Shown: in pieces, positions 1 to 7,774 of the stretch | Layout: each line of letters opens with the position of its first letter | How positions within the stretch are numbered: the stretch's first letter is position 1 | Assembly (NCBI GenBank): GCA_016715995.1 | Contig: JADJXF010000004.1 | Coordinates: 1-11,082, forward strand | DNA: 11,082 nt | Reading direction: 5' to 3' | Source of the DNA: Flavobacteriales bacterium | Lineage (GTDB): Bacteria; Bacteroidota; Bacteroidia; Flavobacteriales_F; PHOS-HE28 | Translations under genes and position numbers: made by a program | Notes under the pieces: model-generated | Databases searched by the model: none | What the model saw: the letters and a program-made list of their open reading frames with translations, nothing else | Told to the model about the DNA's origin: nothing

Positions 1-1078
1 ACTTCTGGTCGCTGCAAGGCGTGTCCTTCGAGGTGCGGCGCGGCGAGATCGCTCCGGATCATCGGGCGCAACGGCGCGGGCAAGAGCACGCCTCAAGCTC
101 CTCTCCCGGATCTCCTGCCTACCGAAGGCGTGACCGCATGCGCGGCAAGGTGAGCAGCTTGCTCGAGGTGGGCATGGGCTTCCACCCGGAGCTCACCGGA
201 CGCGAGAACATCTACCTCAACGGCGCCATCCTTGGCATGCGCAAGGCCGAGATCAACCGCAAGCTCGACCAGATTATCGCCTTCAGCGGCATCGAAGCAC
301 CTCGATTCACCGATCGCGTTACAGCAGCGGCATGGCAGAAGTGCTGGCAGGCTTCAGCGTGGCCGCGCACCTGGATCCGGAGATCCCGATGCGTCGATGA
401 AGTGCTCGCCGTGGGCGATGCCGAGTTCCAGCGCAAATGCATCGGCAGCATGCGTGAAGTGGCGTCCAGCGGGCGCACCATCCTCTTCGTGAGCCACAAC
501 CTGGTGAGCCTGCCAGAGCCTCTGCACGCGGGCCATCTGGCTTGAGAAAGGACGGCTCCGAGCGGAAGGCCCAACGGATGAACTGGTGCGCGATTACCTG
601 CTTGGCGAGCACGCATCAGCACCAGTGCGCATGGGGCCGAAGGGGAGGGGCCCTGGAACGGAGGACCTTCGCCTGGTCTCCGTTCGCGCGATCAGCGATG
701 AACCTTTCGGGAGCCTTCACCACCGATTCGGCCGTCCGCATCGAGATCGAGCTGGACAATCTGGGCATCGCCGATGCCGACCTCGATATCCGGCTGCAGT
801 GCGCACGGGCAACGATGCCATCGCCTTCAGCAACGACCTCTCTGCCAGCCAACCGGCCCGGTTCTGGAATCTTGGACGCAGCAAAGTGGCCTGCACCATA
901 CCCGCGCAGCTGCTCAACTCAATACCTATCGTTACCACTTGGTCTTCTTCCGTCAAGGACGGGTCCTCTTCAAGGCGGAGGATGTGTGAGCATCGATGTG
1001 CACGTAGGCCCCCGTTCGGGCTCCACCTTCCGCAAGATGCCCGGTGCGGTGAGGCCCATGCTCACCTGGCAGCGGTGA
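1..1078 (+). CDS. wzt: Wzt-like polysaccharide ABC-exporter ATPase with C-terminal glycan-binding domain; 5' partial, frame-disrupted
   Basis: ATPase subunit of an ABC-2 exporter that moves finished lipid-linked polysaccharide across the inner membrane; its Wzm permease would lie to the left, outside the window. The opening FWSLQGVSFEVRRGE is the usual start of the nucleotide-binding domain, so roughly 30 residues are missing. Walker A (IIGRNGAGKST) lies at 58-90, a region reading LLEVGMGFHPELTGREN starts near 159, a degraded signature (RYSSGM) is at 317-334, Walker B with D-loop (VDEVLAVGDAEFQRKC) starts near 393, and the H-loop SHN is near 492-500. A beta-rich C-terminal domain follows (RLVSVRAISDE, AFTTDSAVRIEIELDN, NDAIAFSNDLSA) and ends in VRPMLTWQR, a typical Wzt ending. 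The reading changes frame near 52-57, 91, 110-135, 300-317, 386-393, 505-520, 705, 800, 920 and 985. The C-terminal domain implies substrate-selective export. Family assignment is secure; exact joins are approximate. Confidence 0.85.
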
Positions 1079-1135
1079 TGGCGGCCATGCTCGGCAAAGC
1101 GCTGTTGACCTATCACGCGGCCATTGCAGCCGCTG

Positions 1136-1924
1136 ATGCCGCGAATGTCGCCGAAGCTGATCATCATCGGTGCCCAGAAAGCCGGTACCACGACACTGTT
1201 CGACCTGCTGAGCCAGCATCCGAAGGTGATTCCTCCAGCCGTGAAGGAGATTGACTTCTTCAGCAGCGATGACCAGTCCGGGGCAGGCCTTACCGCGTAT
1301 TGGAAGAGTTTCCCGCGCAGGCCGTGGCCATGAGCAGGCACATCACCCTTGAAGCATCGCCCAGCTGCCTCATGTCGCCGGTGGCGGCGCAACGCATCGC
1401 ACAGCACCTGCCGAAGGCCTTGTGCCTGGCGGTGCTCCGCGATCCCGTGTCCAGGGCCTACTCCGCGTGGAACATACCGCCAGTTCAAAGGCGGCAAGCA
1501 CCACCGCTTCCCGCGATCCAAGGACCTCGGAGCAGGCCGTTGCCGATGAACTTGAAGGCAAGCCATGCTACGCGCATCATGCCTATCTGGCCAACAGCAC
1601 CTACGCGCCACAAGTGCAGCGCTTCATCGACCATATCGGAGCAAGCGCATTGCTCGTGCGAAGTTTCCATGAACTCACCCGTGATCCAGGCCCGTGAACG
1701 ATTGCTTACCCGGCTGGGATCGAGACTTTCCCCAGCAGGCCACCGGCATTCGCCACCCGCAGCAATGCACGGGCGTATCCGTCGGCTATTCCTGCGGACC
1801 TCGCCGCTCTGCTGCATGCGCATTTCGGGCCTGACCTTCGCGCCTTGGGAACGCACGGTCGGTCATGCCTTGGACATCGTGGATGCGGCGCCACAACAAG
1901 ACCCGAAGCCGTAGGGGCGCATGA
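1136..1924 (+). CDS. PAPS-dependent sulfotransferase, heparan-sulfotransferase-like; frame-disrupted
   Basis: Predicted to transfer sulfate from PAPS to a sugar hydroxyl or amino group of the glycan. The N-terminus carries the 5'-phosphosulfate loop GAQKAGTTTLFDLLSQHP (from 1169), and the middle carries the 3'-phosphate motif VLRDPVSRAYSAW (1432-1470). Both follow the pattern of the heparan-sulfate N-/O-sulfotransferase-like group. Later pieces, YAPQVQRFIDH and LLVRSFHELTRDP, are also typical, and the C-terminal piece reads IPADLAALLHAHFGPDLRAL. The frame changes near 1298, between 1474 and 1520, near 1697 and again before the end. The start is ATG 1136 or ATG 1145, and no clear ribosome-binding site decides between them. 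The stop at 1922-1924 is inferred from a final frame reading SWMRRHNKTRSRRGA, which gives an ATGA overlap with the next gene. No signal peptide or membrane segment is visible, so it probably acts in the cytoplasm. Acceptor unknown. Confidence 0.8.
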
Positions 1925-2822
1925 GCACGGCCCGTTCACCCGATCCTGGATCCGTCGAGACTGGTCTTCATCGTGGGTTCACCACGCAGCGGAACCACAT
2001 GGCTGAGCCGCATGCTGGGCGATCACCCGCAGGTCGCAGCGCTGGATCAGGGCTCACCCTTGTTCTCAGCCTACCTCGCGCCGGTCCTCAGCGCATGGTC
2101 AAAGGGCCGGGCGCTTGGAGCGAACGCAACGGCCCTTCGGCATGCCAGCGCTCTTCTCCAACGAAGAGTTCATGGGCGCTTTCGCATGAAGTTGCCGCCC
2201 AGGTCTATGCTCGCGTGCAGGCCCGCAGGCCGGCGCCACGCTCATCCTCGACAAGCATCCGGCTTACGTGCGGCATCTCCGCGATCGCGGCGCTGATGCC
2301 GGGCAGCAGATGCATCCATCTTGTCCGCGATGGGCGCGCTGCCATTTCCAGCATGCTTGCCGCTCCCGACCTCATGGGGCATTCGGGCACTTCAGTGCAA
2401 GCCGCTGCACAAGAATGGGGCACAGAAACGCGATGGCGCAAGTCCACGGCGCCGGGTTCGCCCCCGCTTCCGCACCCGTGCGCTACGAGGAACTGGTATC
2501 CGAACGCCCGGCCAACTGGCGGCGCTATTCGCATTTCTTGGGATCGACAACAATGAAGCGCTTTGCGGGTCCATCGCTGCGAATCACCATCGCGAGAAGG
2601 GCCTTGTTGCGCAAGGGAAGGGCGATGCATCGGTTGTTCGGCGGACCTGGCGGCAGCACTTCACCCTGATCGCTATTGGATCGATGCCATCGCCGGGGCC
2701 AGCTGCGCCGTTGGGGCTACGCCCCGGCGAGGGCTGGTGGGCAATCGCTTCGGCCGATCGCCTGCGTATGGCCCCTGTTCCCGCTGCGCGTGCGCCCGGG
2801 GGAGTCGCTTCCGGGCGCTTAA
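1921..2822 (+). CDS. Sulfotransferase family protein, second type; frame-disrupted
   Basis: A second predicted PAPS-dependent sulfotransferase, clearly different in sequence from its upstream neighbour. The 5'-phosphosulfate loop reads VFIVGSPRSGTTWLSRMLGD (core 1973-1999), the 3'-phosphate motif reads IHLVRDGRAAISSM (around 2314-2355), then come PVRYEELVSERPANWRR (near 2480-2522), FAFLGIDNNEAL, and a C-terminal WRQHF followed by DRYWIDAIAG. The last two fit the pattern RxxWRxHF...DR(Y/W)...I.G..L...GY that ends many sulfotransferases of this type. All three forward frames are needed: shifts lie near 1950, 2150, 2170, 2225, 2290, 2440, 2525, 2600-2670 and 2700. The start ATG 1921 overlaps the previous stop. 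The end at TAA 2820-2822 follows from the frame reading LRRWGYAPARAGG and could be wrong by a few codons. Role in glycan sulfation is inferred from context; acceptor unknown. Confidence 0.75.
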
Positions 2823-2895
2823 GCGCATCTGGTCCTCGCCGATCGCGCCAGGTGAGGCCCCTGATCCAGAGGCGGACGGTAACTTGCACGACCCC

Positions 2896-4018
2896 ATGGC
2901 GGACACCCCGATTTACGTCACGCGCACCTTCCTTCCTCCGCAGGAAGAATACATGGCCTTGCTCCACGAGGCCTACGAGAGCCGTGCTGCCAACAACGGC
3001 CCTTGCACCGGCGCTTGGAGGCTGCCCTGCGCGAAAGGCTCGAAGCGCCGCACCTGCTGCTGATGGCCAATGGCACGCTCGCGATCCAATTGGCGATCCG
3101 TGCGCTCGGCGTGAAAGGGGAGGTGATCACCACGCCCTTCAGTTATGTGGCCACCACCAGCGCGATCCTGTGGGAAGGGTGCGCGCCGGTGTTCGTGGAC
3201 ATCAAGCCCGACACACTCTGCATCGACCCGGAACGGATCGAGCGGCGATCACGCCCCGCACCTCAGCGATCCTCGCAACCCATGTGTACGGCATCCCCTG
3301 CGACGTGGAAGCCATCGACGCCATTGCCAAGCGCCACGGCCTGAAAGTGATCTATGATGCCGCACACGCCTTCGATGTGCGCTACAAGGGCAGGCCCATA
3401 TCGTCATACGGTGATGCCAGCACCTTGAGCTTCCATGCCACCAAGCTCTTCCACACCGTGGAAGGCGGGGCCACCATCGTGCACACGCCGGAGTTGGAGA
3501 AAGCCACCCGCTTGCTGCGCAGCTTCGGCCATGTCAACGACGACCATTTCACGTTGGGCATGAACGCCAAGATGAGCGAGGTGCACGCCGCCATGGGTTT
3601 GGCCGTGCTGCCCCACATGCCGGAGGTCCTGCGCAGCCGGGCAGCGCTTGCGGAAGTATACTCGGAGGCGCTCATCGATGCCGACATCACGCGCCCGGTG
3701 GTTCCGGCCGAAACCGAATACAACCACGCCTACTTCCCGATCCTGCTCCGTGATGGCGCCAAGCGGCAAGGCGTGATCGAAGCCTTGGCGGCGAATGGCG
3801 TTCACGCGCGGCGGTACTTCTACCCATCACTGAACAAACTGCCTTACGTGAATGGCGAAGCGATGCCCGTTTCCGAGGACGCTGCCGACCGCGCGCTCTG
3901 CCTGCCTTTCTATCCGGGCCTGCCGGAGGAGACCGCACGCTGGATCGCAAGTATCGTTAACGCGGTCGCCGGGCCGCGAGGCCAAGTCGGCGTGGTGTCG
4001 GAATCCCGGATGGCATGA
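2896..4018 (+). CDS. DegT/DnrJ/EryC1/StrS sugar aminotransferase, VioA-like; two frameshifts
   Basis: PLP enzyme of the nucleotide-sugar aminotransferase family, which converts a keto-sugar nucleotide to an amino-sugar, usually with glutamate as donor. The start ATG 2896 gives MADTPIYVTRTFLPPQEEY, a normal family N-terminus. Seen further on are ANGTLAIQLAIRALG, EVITTPFSYVATTSAILWEG, the cofactor-binding IYDAAHAF and the Schiff-base segment SFHATKLFHTVEGGA, with the lysine codon at 3443-3445. Two single-base losses explain the frame changes: one C in the run at 3000-3002 and one G at 3242 (IEAAITPRT restored). Adding both gives 375 codons including the stop, 374 residues, the usual family length. 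A NNGP segment near 2990 seems to lack the W-L-T that normally precedes it. The sequence most resembles dTDP-4-amino-4,6-dideoxyglucose transaminase (VioA); other 3- or 4-aminodideoxysugar transaminases remain possible. It overlaps the WbqC-like gene by an ATGA. Confidence 0.88.
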
Positions 4019-4716
4019 GGCTCGCGATCATGCAGCCTTACCTGTTCCCTTACCTTGGGTACTTCCAGCTCTTCCAAGCCGTGGATCGCTTCGTGGTCTA
4101 CGACGATGTGAGCTTCATCAAGCAGGGTTGGATCAACCGCAACCGCATCCTGGTCAACGGAGCGCCGCACATGTTCACCATGCCGTTGAGCGGCGCAGGT
4201 TCGTTCACAGCGATCAACGCCATTGAACTTGGAAAGGAGTACGCCCCATGGAGGTCAAAATTCCTTAGAACGTTGATCCAAGCTTACGGGAAAGCTCCGC
4301 ACCACGCGTCGGCAATAGCGGTAGTGGAGGAGGTCCTGCGTCCCGATCGTACGAACCTCTCGGAGTTGCTTATCAGCGGTCTTCGGGTCGTCATGGAGTA
4401 CCTGGACATCCGGACCGAGTTGATCCCGGGCTCCGCGATCTACGGGAATTCGAAACTCACCGGGCAGGAGCGACTGTTGGACATCTGCGCCAGGGAAGGG
4501 GCCAGCGAATATGTGAACCCGATTGGAGGGAAGGAACTCTACTCGAAGGAAGCCTTCGCCGATCGAGGCATCAACTTGTGGTTCGTGCGTAGCTTGCTGA
4601 AGGCATACCCCCAGTTCGGTGGTGAATTTCAACCAGGCCTGTCCATTCTGGATGCCATGATGTTCGTTGCACCATCGGAACTGAAGGGCATGTTGAACGA
4701 TCATACCTTGGAATGA
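4015..4716 (+). CDS. WbqC-like family protein
   Basis: Intact 233-residue protein, the usual length for the WbqC-like family. The N-terminus MRLAIMQPYLFPYLGYFQLF is the family hallmark, followed by DRFVVYDDVSFIKQGWINRN and a central NPIGGKELYS. The biochemical role of this family is not settled to my knowledge; members sit in O-antigen and other glycan clusters beside sugar aminotransferases, and a part in modifying the amino-sugar is the usual inference. No signal peptide or membrane segment is visible. Start ATG 4015 overlaps the stop of the aminotransferase (ATGA) and its own stop overlaps the next start in the same way, so the three genes are probably translated in a coupled fashion and may act in one step or complex. 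Confidence 0.93.
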   Translation: MRLAIMQPYLFPYLGYFQLFQAVDRFVVYDDVSFIKQGWINRNRILVNGAPHMFTMPLSGAGSFTAINAIELGKEYAPWRSKFLRTLIQAYGKAPHHASAIAVVEEVLRPDRTNLSELLISGLRVVMEYLDIRTELIPGSAIYGNSKLTGQERLLDICAREGASEYVNPIGGKELYSKEAFADRGINLWFVRSLLKAYPQFGGEFQPGLSILDAMMFVAPSELKGMLNDHTLE

Positions 4717-5660
4717 GCTCCATCGGCGGATACTTCGGCATGGAGTTCGGGTCCGGAAGCCCTCCGCATCCGCAGGCGATGGCGCTGAACCTGGGCAGGC
4801 ATGCGCTGGCTTTGGTCGTTCGTTCCCGCGGTTACAGGCGCTTGCACGTCCCTCGCTACACCTGTGATGTTCTTGGTGGACCGTTGAGGAGCAGTGGTGT
4901 GGAACTGGTCTTCTACGGATCGGACGATTCCATGGACCCCCTGTTCGATCCACAAGGGGTCGATGAAGGAGAGGGATTCCTCTACACCAACTACTTCGGC
5001 CTGAAGGACCGCACTGTAGCGCGGATCGCGGCCGTGGGGCGCAACCTGATCGTGGACAATGCCCAGAGCTTCTATGCTCCGCCCTTGCCGGGTGTGGACA
5101 CCTTTTATTCCTGCCGGAAATTCTTTGGTACGCCGGACGGTGCATACCTCTATTCGAGCGCGTGTTCCATCATCGACCTGGAACGGGATCGCTCCTATGA
5201 TCGCTTAGAGCATCTGCTGCGCGCTGTGGACCAGGGAACAGAAGAAGGCTATCCGTACTTCCTTGCGCACGAGGAAGCGTTGGACCGTATTCCCATGCGG
5301 GCGATGTCGCACCTGACCACGGCGATGATGGCCGGCATCGATCACGCGGAAGTGCGCGCGAAACGACGGAGGAACCGGGACCAGTTGCACCGGGAATTGA
5401 AGGACCGCAATCTCCTTCCCATCGATCCAGCGGGTGCTGAGGTCCCCATGGTCTATCCGTTCCTCACCGAGGACAGGACACTGCGCGAACGTTTGCTCGC
5501 CCACCGTATCTATTCGCCACGCTATTGGCCCGGCCTGCTCGGTCCGGTAGAGGCAGGCACTGCCGAACAGCGCTTGGTGGACTCGATCGTGCACCTGCCC
5601 ATTGACCAACGCTATGGAACCGAACACATGGATCGGGTGCTGGAGGTGGTGATGAAGTGA
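4713..5660 (+). CDS. Divergent DegT-fold PLP-dependent aminotransferase-like protein
   Basis: Intact 315-residue protein, shorter than the roughly 370 residues normal for the DegT/DnrJ/EryC1/StrS family. The fold is recognisable from LNLGRHALALVVRSRGY near residues 27-43, VPRYTCDVL, YTNYFGLKD, LIVDNAQSF (Asp115 and Gln118, expected to contact the PLP ring nitrogen and phosphate side) and YSCRKFFGTPDGAYLY, in which Lys136 is the candidate Schiff-base lysine. C-terminal pieces (MVYPFLTEDRTLRERLLAHR, YSPRYWPG, LPIDQRYG) match the small domain of the family. The protein keeps the core cofactor residues but has little similarity to its neighbour, so it may be an active transaminase with another substrate or a partner protein. 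It overlaps the WbqC-like gene by an ATGA. I recall similar proteins beside WbqC-like genes in Bacteroidota glycan loci, but cannot confirm this here. Confidence 0.8.
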   Translation: MSSIGGYFGMEFGSGSPPHPQAMALNLGRHALALVVRSRGYRRLHVPRYTCDVLGGPLRSSGVELVFYGSDDSMDPLFDPQGVDEGEGFLYTNYFGLKDRTVARIAAVGRNLIVDNAQSFYAPPLPGVDTFYSCRKFFGTPDGAYLYSSACSIIDLERDRSYDRLEHLLRAVDQGTEEGYPYFLAHEEALDRIPMRAMSHLTTAMMAGIDHAEVRAKRRRNRDQLHRELKDRNLLPIDPAGAEVPMVYPFLTEDRTLRERLLAHRIYSPRYWPGLLGPVEAGTAEQRLVDSIVHLPIDQRYGTEHMDRVLEVVMK

Positions 5661-5842
5661 TGTCTTGGGTAGCGTTGCAAAGGACAGCGGGCGACATAAC
5701 ATTCAGCGCCCGGCGGTTCTTGAACCAGGGGGCGGTTCGGCAAGGCACTGATGCACAACCTGTAGGGTTGCATATTTTGCAGCGCCTCAGCGGGCACCTG
5801 TCCGCCCAAGTGTGCATCACTCCAGCGAAACGAACATCGATC
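5661..5842 (+). other. 182-base gap inside the operon, no assignable gene
   Basis: Most neighbours overlap, so this gap is unusual. The frame of the downstream acetyltransferase stays open through it: a GTG at 5657 overlaps the previous stop (GTGA) and an ATG follows at 5660, which would add about 62 residues with no similarity I recognise. Two short inverted repeats are visible: GGTTC-TT-GAACC at 5715-5726 and CAACC-TGTAG-GGTTG at 5756-5770, the latter followed by an AT-rich CATATTTT. Neither is strong enough to call a terminator or operator, and I see no convincing Bacteroidota-type promoter. Confidence 0.4.
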
Positions 5843-6406
5843 ATGGATATTCACGGGAAGAAAGTGGTTCTCAAGGCCATTGAGTTGGCGGATCTGGACC
5901 AGTTGAACAAATGGGCTAACGATCCGGAGATCCAGATGATGCTGGGCGGCTGGCACTTTCCAACGAGCATGGAGGATCAGCGCAAGTGGTTCAATTGCCT
6001 TTCGGCTTCGTCCCTCCATCAACGGTTCGCGATCCACACGGTGGAGCACGGTTTGATCGGAACGGCCAACATGGTGGACGTTGATTGGAAGAATCGCAAC
6101 GCGTTCCATGGAATGATGCTTGGTGACAAGGACATCCGTGGGCTGGGTTACGGATCCGATACGGTGATGGCGGTGATGCGCTACGCATTCGAAGAACTTG
6201 GTTTGGAGAGGCTGGATGGCTCGATGATCGAGTACAATTCAGCTTCATTGAAGCTCTACGTTGGAAAGTGTGGCTGGAAGGAGGAGGGACGGCAACGCAA
6301 CTGGTATTACAGGCAGAACAGGTACTGGGACCGGATCATGGTCGGTGTCACACGCAAGGACTACGGTGAACTGGTGGAGCGCACCGGTTATTGGTCCGGT
6401 CAATGA
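5843..6406 (+). CDS. GNAT-family N-acetyltransferase (RimJ/RimL type)
   Basis: Predicted to transfer an acyl group from acyl-CoA to an amine. In this setting the likely acceptor is an amino-sugar nucleotide made by the nearby transaminase, though this is inference. The start ATG 5843 gives 187 residues opening with MDIHGKKVVLKAIELADLDQ, the normal N-terminus for this group; an upstream in-frame GTG at 5657 is possible but adds sequence unlike the family. The acetyl-CoA binding motif RGLGYGSD begins at residue 99, and the late GNAT pattern SMIEYNSASLKLYVGKCGWK follows, as in enzymes such as PseH and RimL. There is no Shine-Dalgarno sequence before ATG 5843. The stop overlaps the kinase start (ATGA). 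Base composition is lower in GC than in the outer genes. Confidence 0.87.
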   Translation: MDIHGKKVVLKAIELADLDQLNKWANDPEIQMMLGGWHFPTSMEDQRKWFNCLSASSLHQRFAIHTVEHGLIGTANMVDVDWKNRNAFHGMMLGDKDIRGLGYGSDTVMAVMRYAFEELGLERLDGSMIEYNSASLKLYVGKCGWKEEGRQRNWYYRQNRYWDRIMVGVTRKDYGELVERTGYWSGQ

Positions 6407-7668
6407 CCATAGAGGGCTCAGATGGTATGGCCGCTTCCGATACGCCGGGAAGCAACGCACTTTCAGTGCTGCAGCGTTCGATACGACCGGAGATGCTGGC
6501 GCAGGATGCCATGCGGATCTCGCTGCTTTTGCGGGAGGTGAAGAATGATCGAGCAGTGCTGCGGTTCATGGAGGAGGTATGCGAAAGGCATCCATCCTCC
6601 GTGTACATGCATCTTCTTCTGGCTCAACTGCATGCTTGGCGTGGCGATCAAGGTTCTGCGCGAAGGACATTCGACGGATTGATGTCCATTGCAACGGACC
6701 TGAACCTCTCGCGGATAGAACGATCGATCAGGGACCACATGGGGGATCCCAGTGCAGAAGTGCACACCACCTACTCAATGCTCCCAGGGAACGGGGTTCA
6801 GAACCTGGGGTTCTATGAGCATGTTGGACGTTCAGGCCCAAGCACATATTCGTTCGTAACGAAGATCTCGACGAGCGGCTTCTTTGGCAACGAACCGCGA
6901 TTCTACACGCGTTTTATCGAACGATGGCCCCAGCTTCGTCCGCTCGCCCCAAGGATGGTATGCTTCGCCAGATCGGAACGGATCGATGTGTGCATGCTGA
7001 CAATGGAAAAGGTGGATGGCCGCGAGCCGGAGATCGCGAACATGGAAGTGCAGGCGGTGGACGCATTGGTGCGGGGCTACGTCGCGTTGCTCTCGGTTGA
7101 TCCGGTGGAAGTGGAACAATATCTCCTTCCACGCCCCTTTGCCATCGGATTCAATCACGGGTATTTGGTCCAGGCGTTGCATGGCATCCAGGAGCCCGGT
7201 TCGGCCGAAATGGTCATGCTATGGCTCGAAACCGCGATCCGCAGCAGGGGTTATTCCATCGAGGTTCAACGGAAGATCTTGGATCTGGTGAAGTTGATGC
7301 GCGACGGACAGTTCAATGAGCGCATTCGCCCTGATCTCCATTTCACCTTCCTGCACGGTGATCTTCACCGGTATAACATCCTGCAATGGCATAGCGGATA
7401 CTTGTTCATCGATTGGGCGCATTGCACTACAGGTCCCGCCTATGCGGATCTTGCCGTTCTGTTCCGTCGATTTGGCTTCCTCGGAACGGTTGGCATCCTG
7501 GAACGGAATGGGCTGTGGTCGAGAATGGATGATGTTGGCAAGGCGTTGTTCGCCTATTCGTTGATCCTGGTCAGTGTCATGATCGATATCGACCCGATCA
7601 AGAAGGAGGATCCAGAGCACCTTTTTCTTCCAGCCGCGCGCTTTATGGAAGGGGTGATCACCGCGTGA
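6403..7668 (+). CDS. Aminoglycoside-phosphotransferase-like kinase with N-terminal helical-repeat-like region
   Basis: 421-residue protein with a kinase fold of the APH/choline-kinase type. The catalytic loop HGDLHRYN spans residues 318-325 (Asp320 catalytic base, Asn325 metal ligand), and the metal-binding IDWAH has its Asp at 337, followed by GPAYADLAVLF, as in the family. A candidate ATP-binding lysine is Lys154 in YSFVTKI, and NEPRFYTRF after it may hold the helix-C glutamate. About 140 residues precede the kinase; within them RFMEEVCERHPSSVYMHLLL and the following AQLHAWRGDQGSARRTFDGL look like a tetratricopeptide-type helix pair. Start ATG 6403 overlaps the acetyltransferase stop; a TTG at 6391 is a poorer choice. 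The substrate could be a sugar, a glycan end or a lipid; antibiotic resistance is unlikely in this context. Confidence 0.82.
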   Translation: MTIEGSDGMAASDTPGSNALSVLQRSIRPEMLAQDAMRISLLLREVKNDRAVLRFMEEVCERHPSSVYMHLLLAQLHAWRGDQGSARRTFDGLMSIATDLNLSRIERSIRDHMGDPSAEVHTTYSMLPGNGVQNLGFYEHVGRSGPSTYSFVTKISTSGFFGNEPRFYTRFIERWPQLRPLAPRMVCFARSERIDVCMLTMEKVDGREPEIANMEVQAVDALVRGYVALLSVDPVEVEQYLLPRPFAIGFNHGYLVQALHGIQEPGSAEMVMLWLETAIRSRGYSIEVQRKILDLVKLMRDGQFNERIRPDLHFTFLHGDLHRYNILQWHSGYLFIDWAHCTTGPAYADLAVLFRRFGFLGTVGILERNGLWSRMDDVGKALFAYSLILVSVMIDIDPIKKEDPEHLFLPAARFMEGVITA

Positions 7669-7774
7669 TCGAGGCACGTTCGTATTGGTCCAACGAGAGG
7701 TCCGCTGCATGCTCAAGCCGTACCTTTCCGCCCGGTTGTGAACGGGTGGAGCAACACCCGCAGCCGTTGATGCC

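Noticed and set aside
970..1611. 213-codon open frame on the minus strand
   Set aside because: It is antisense to the first sulfotransferase and the end of the ATPase. The forward frames carry PAPS-binding motifs; this one shows nothing.
2321..2895. Apparent long N-terminal extension of the aminotransferase in its final frame
   Set aside because: The frame stays open upstream by chance and covers pieces of the second sulfotransferase (FAFLGIDNNEAL, WRQHF). The true aminotransferase N-terminus is at 2896 in another frame.
4255..5145. 296-codon open frame on the minus strand
   Set aside because: It lies opposite the WbqC-like and divergent aminotransferase genes, which have clear family motifs. 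Its translation is rich in Arg, Pro, Ser and Cys with no recognisable domain, as expected for an antisense frame in GC-rich DNA.
5756..5778. Small hairpin followed by an AT-rich stretch, considered as a terminator
   Set aside because: The stem is only 5 bp and no T-run follows directly; it also lies inside what appears to be one operon.
6403..7668. Antibiotic-resistance phosphotransferase
   Set aside because: The kinase fold is shared with aminoglycoside phosphotransferases, but the long N-terminal region and the polysaccharide-cluster setting point to a glycan-related substrate.
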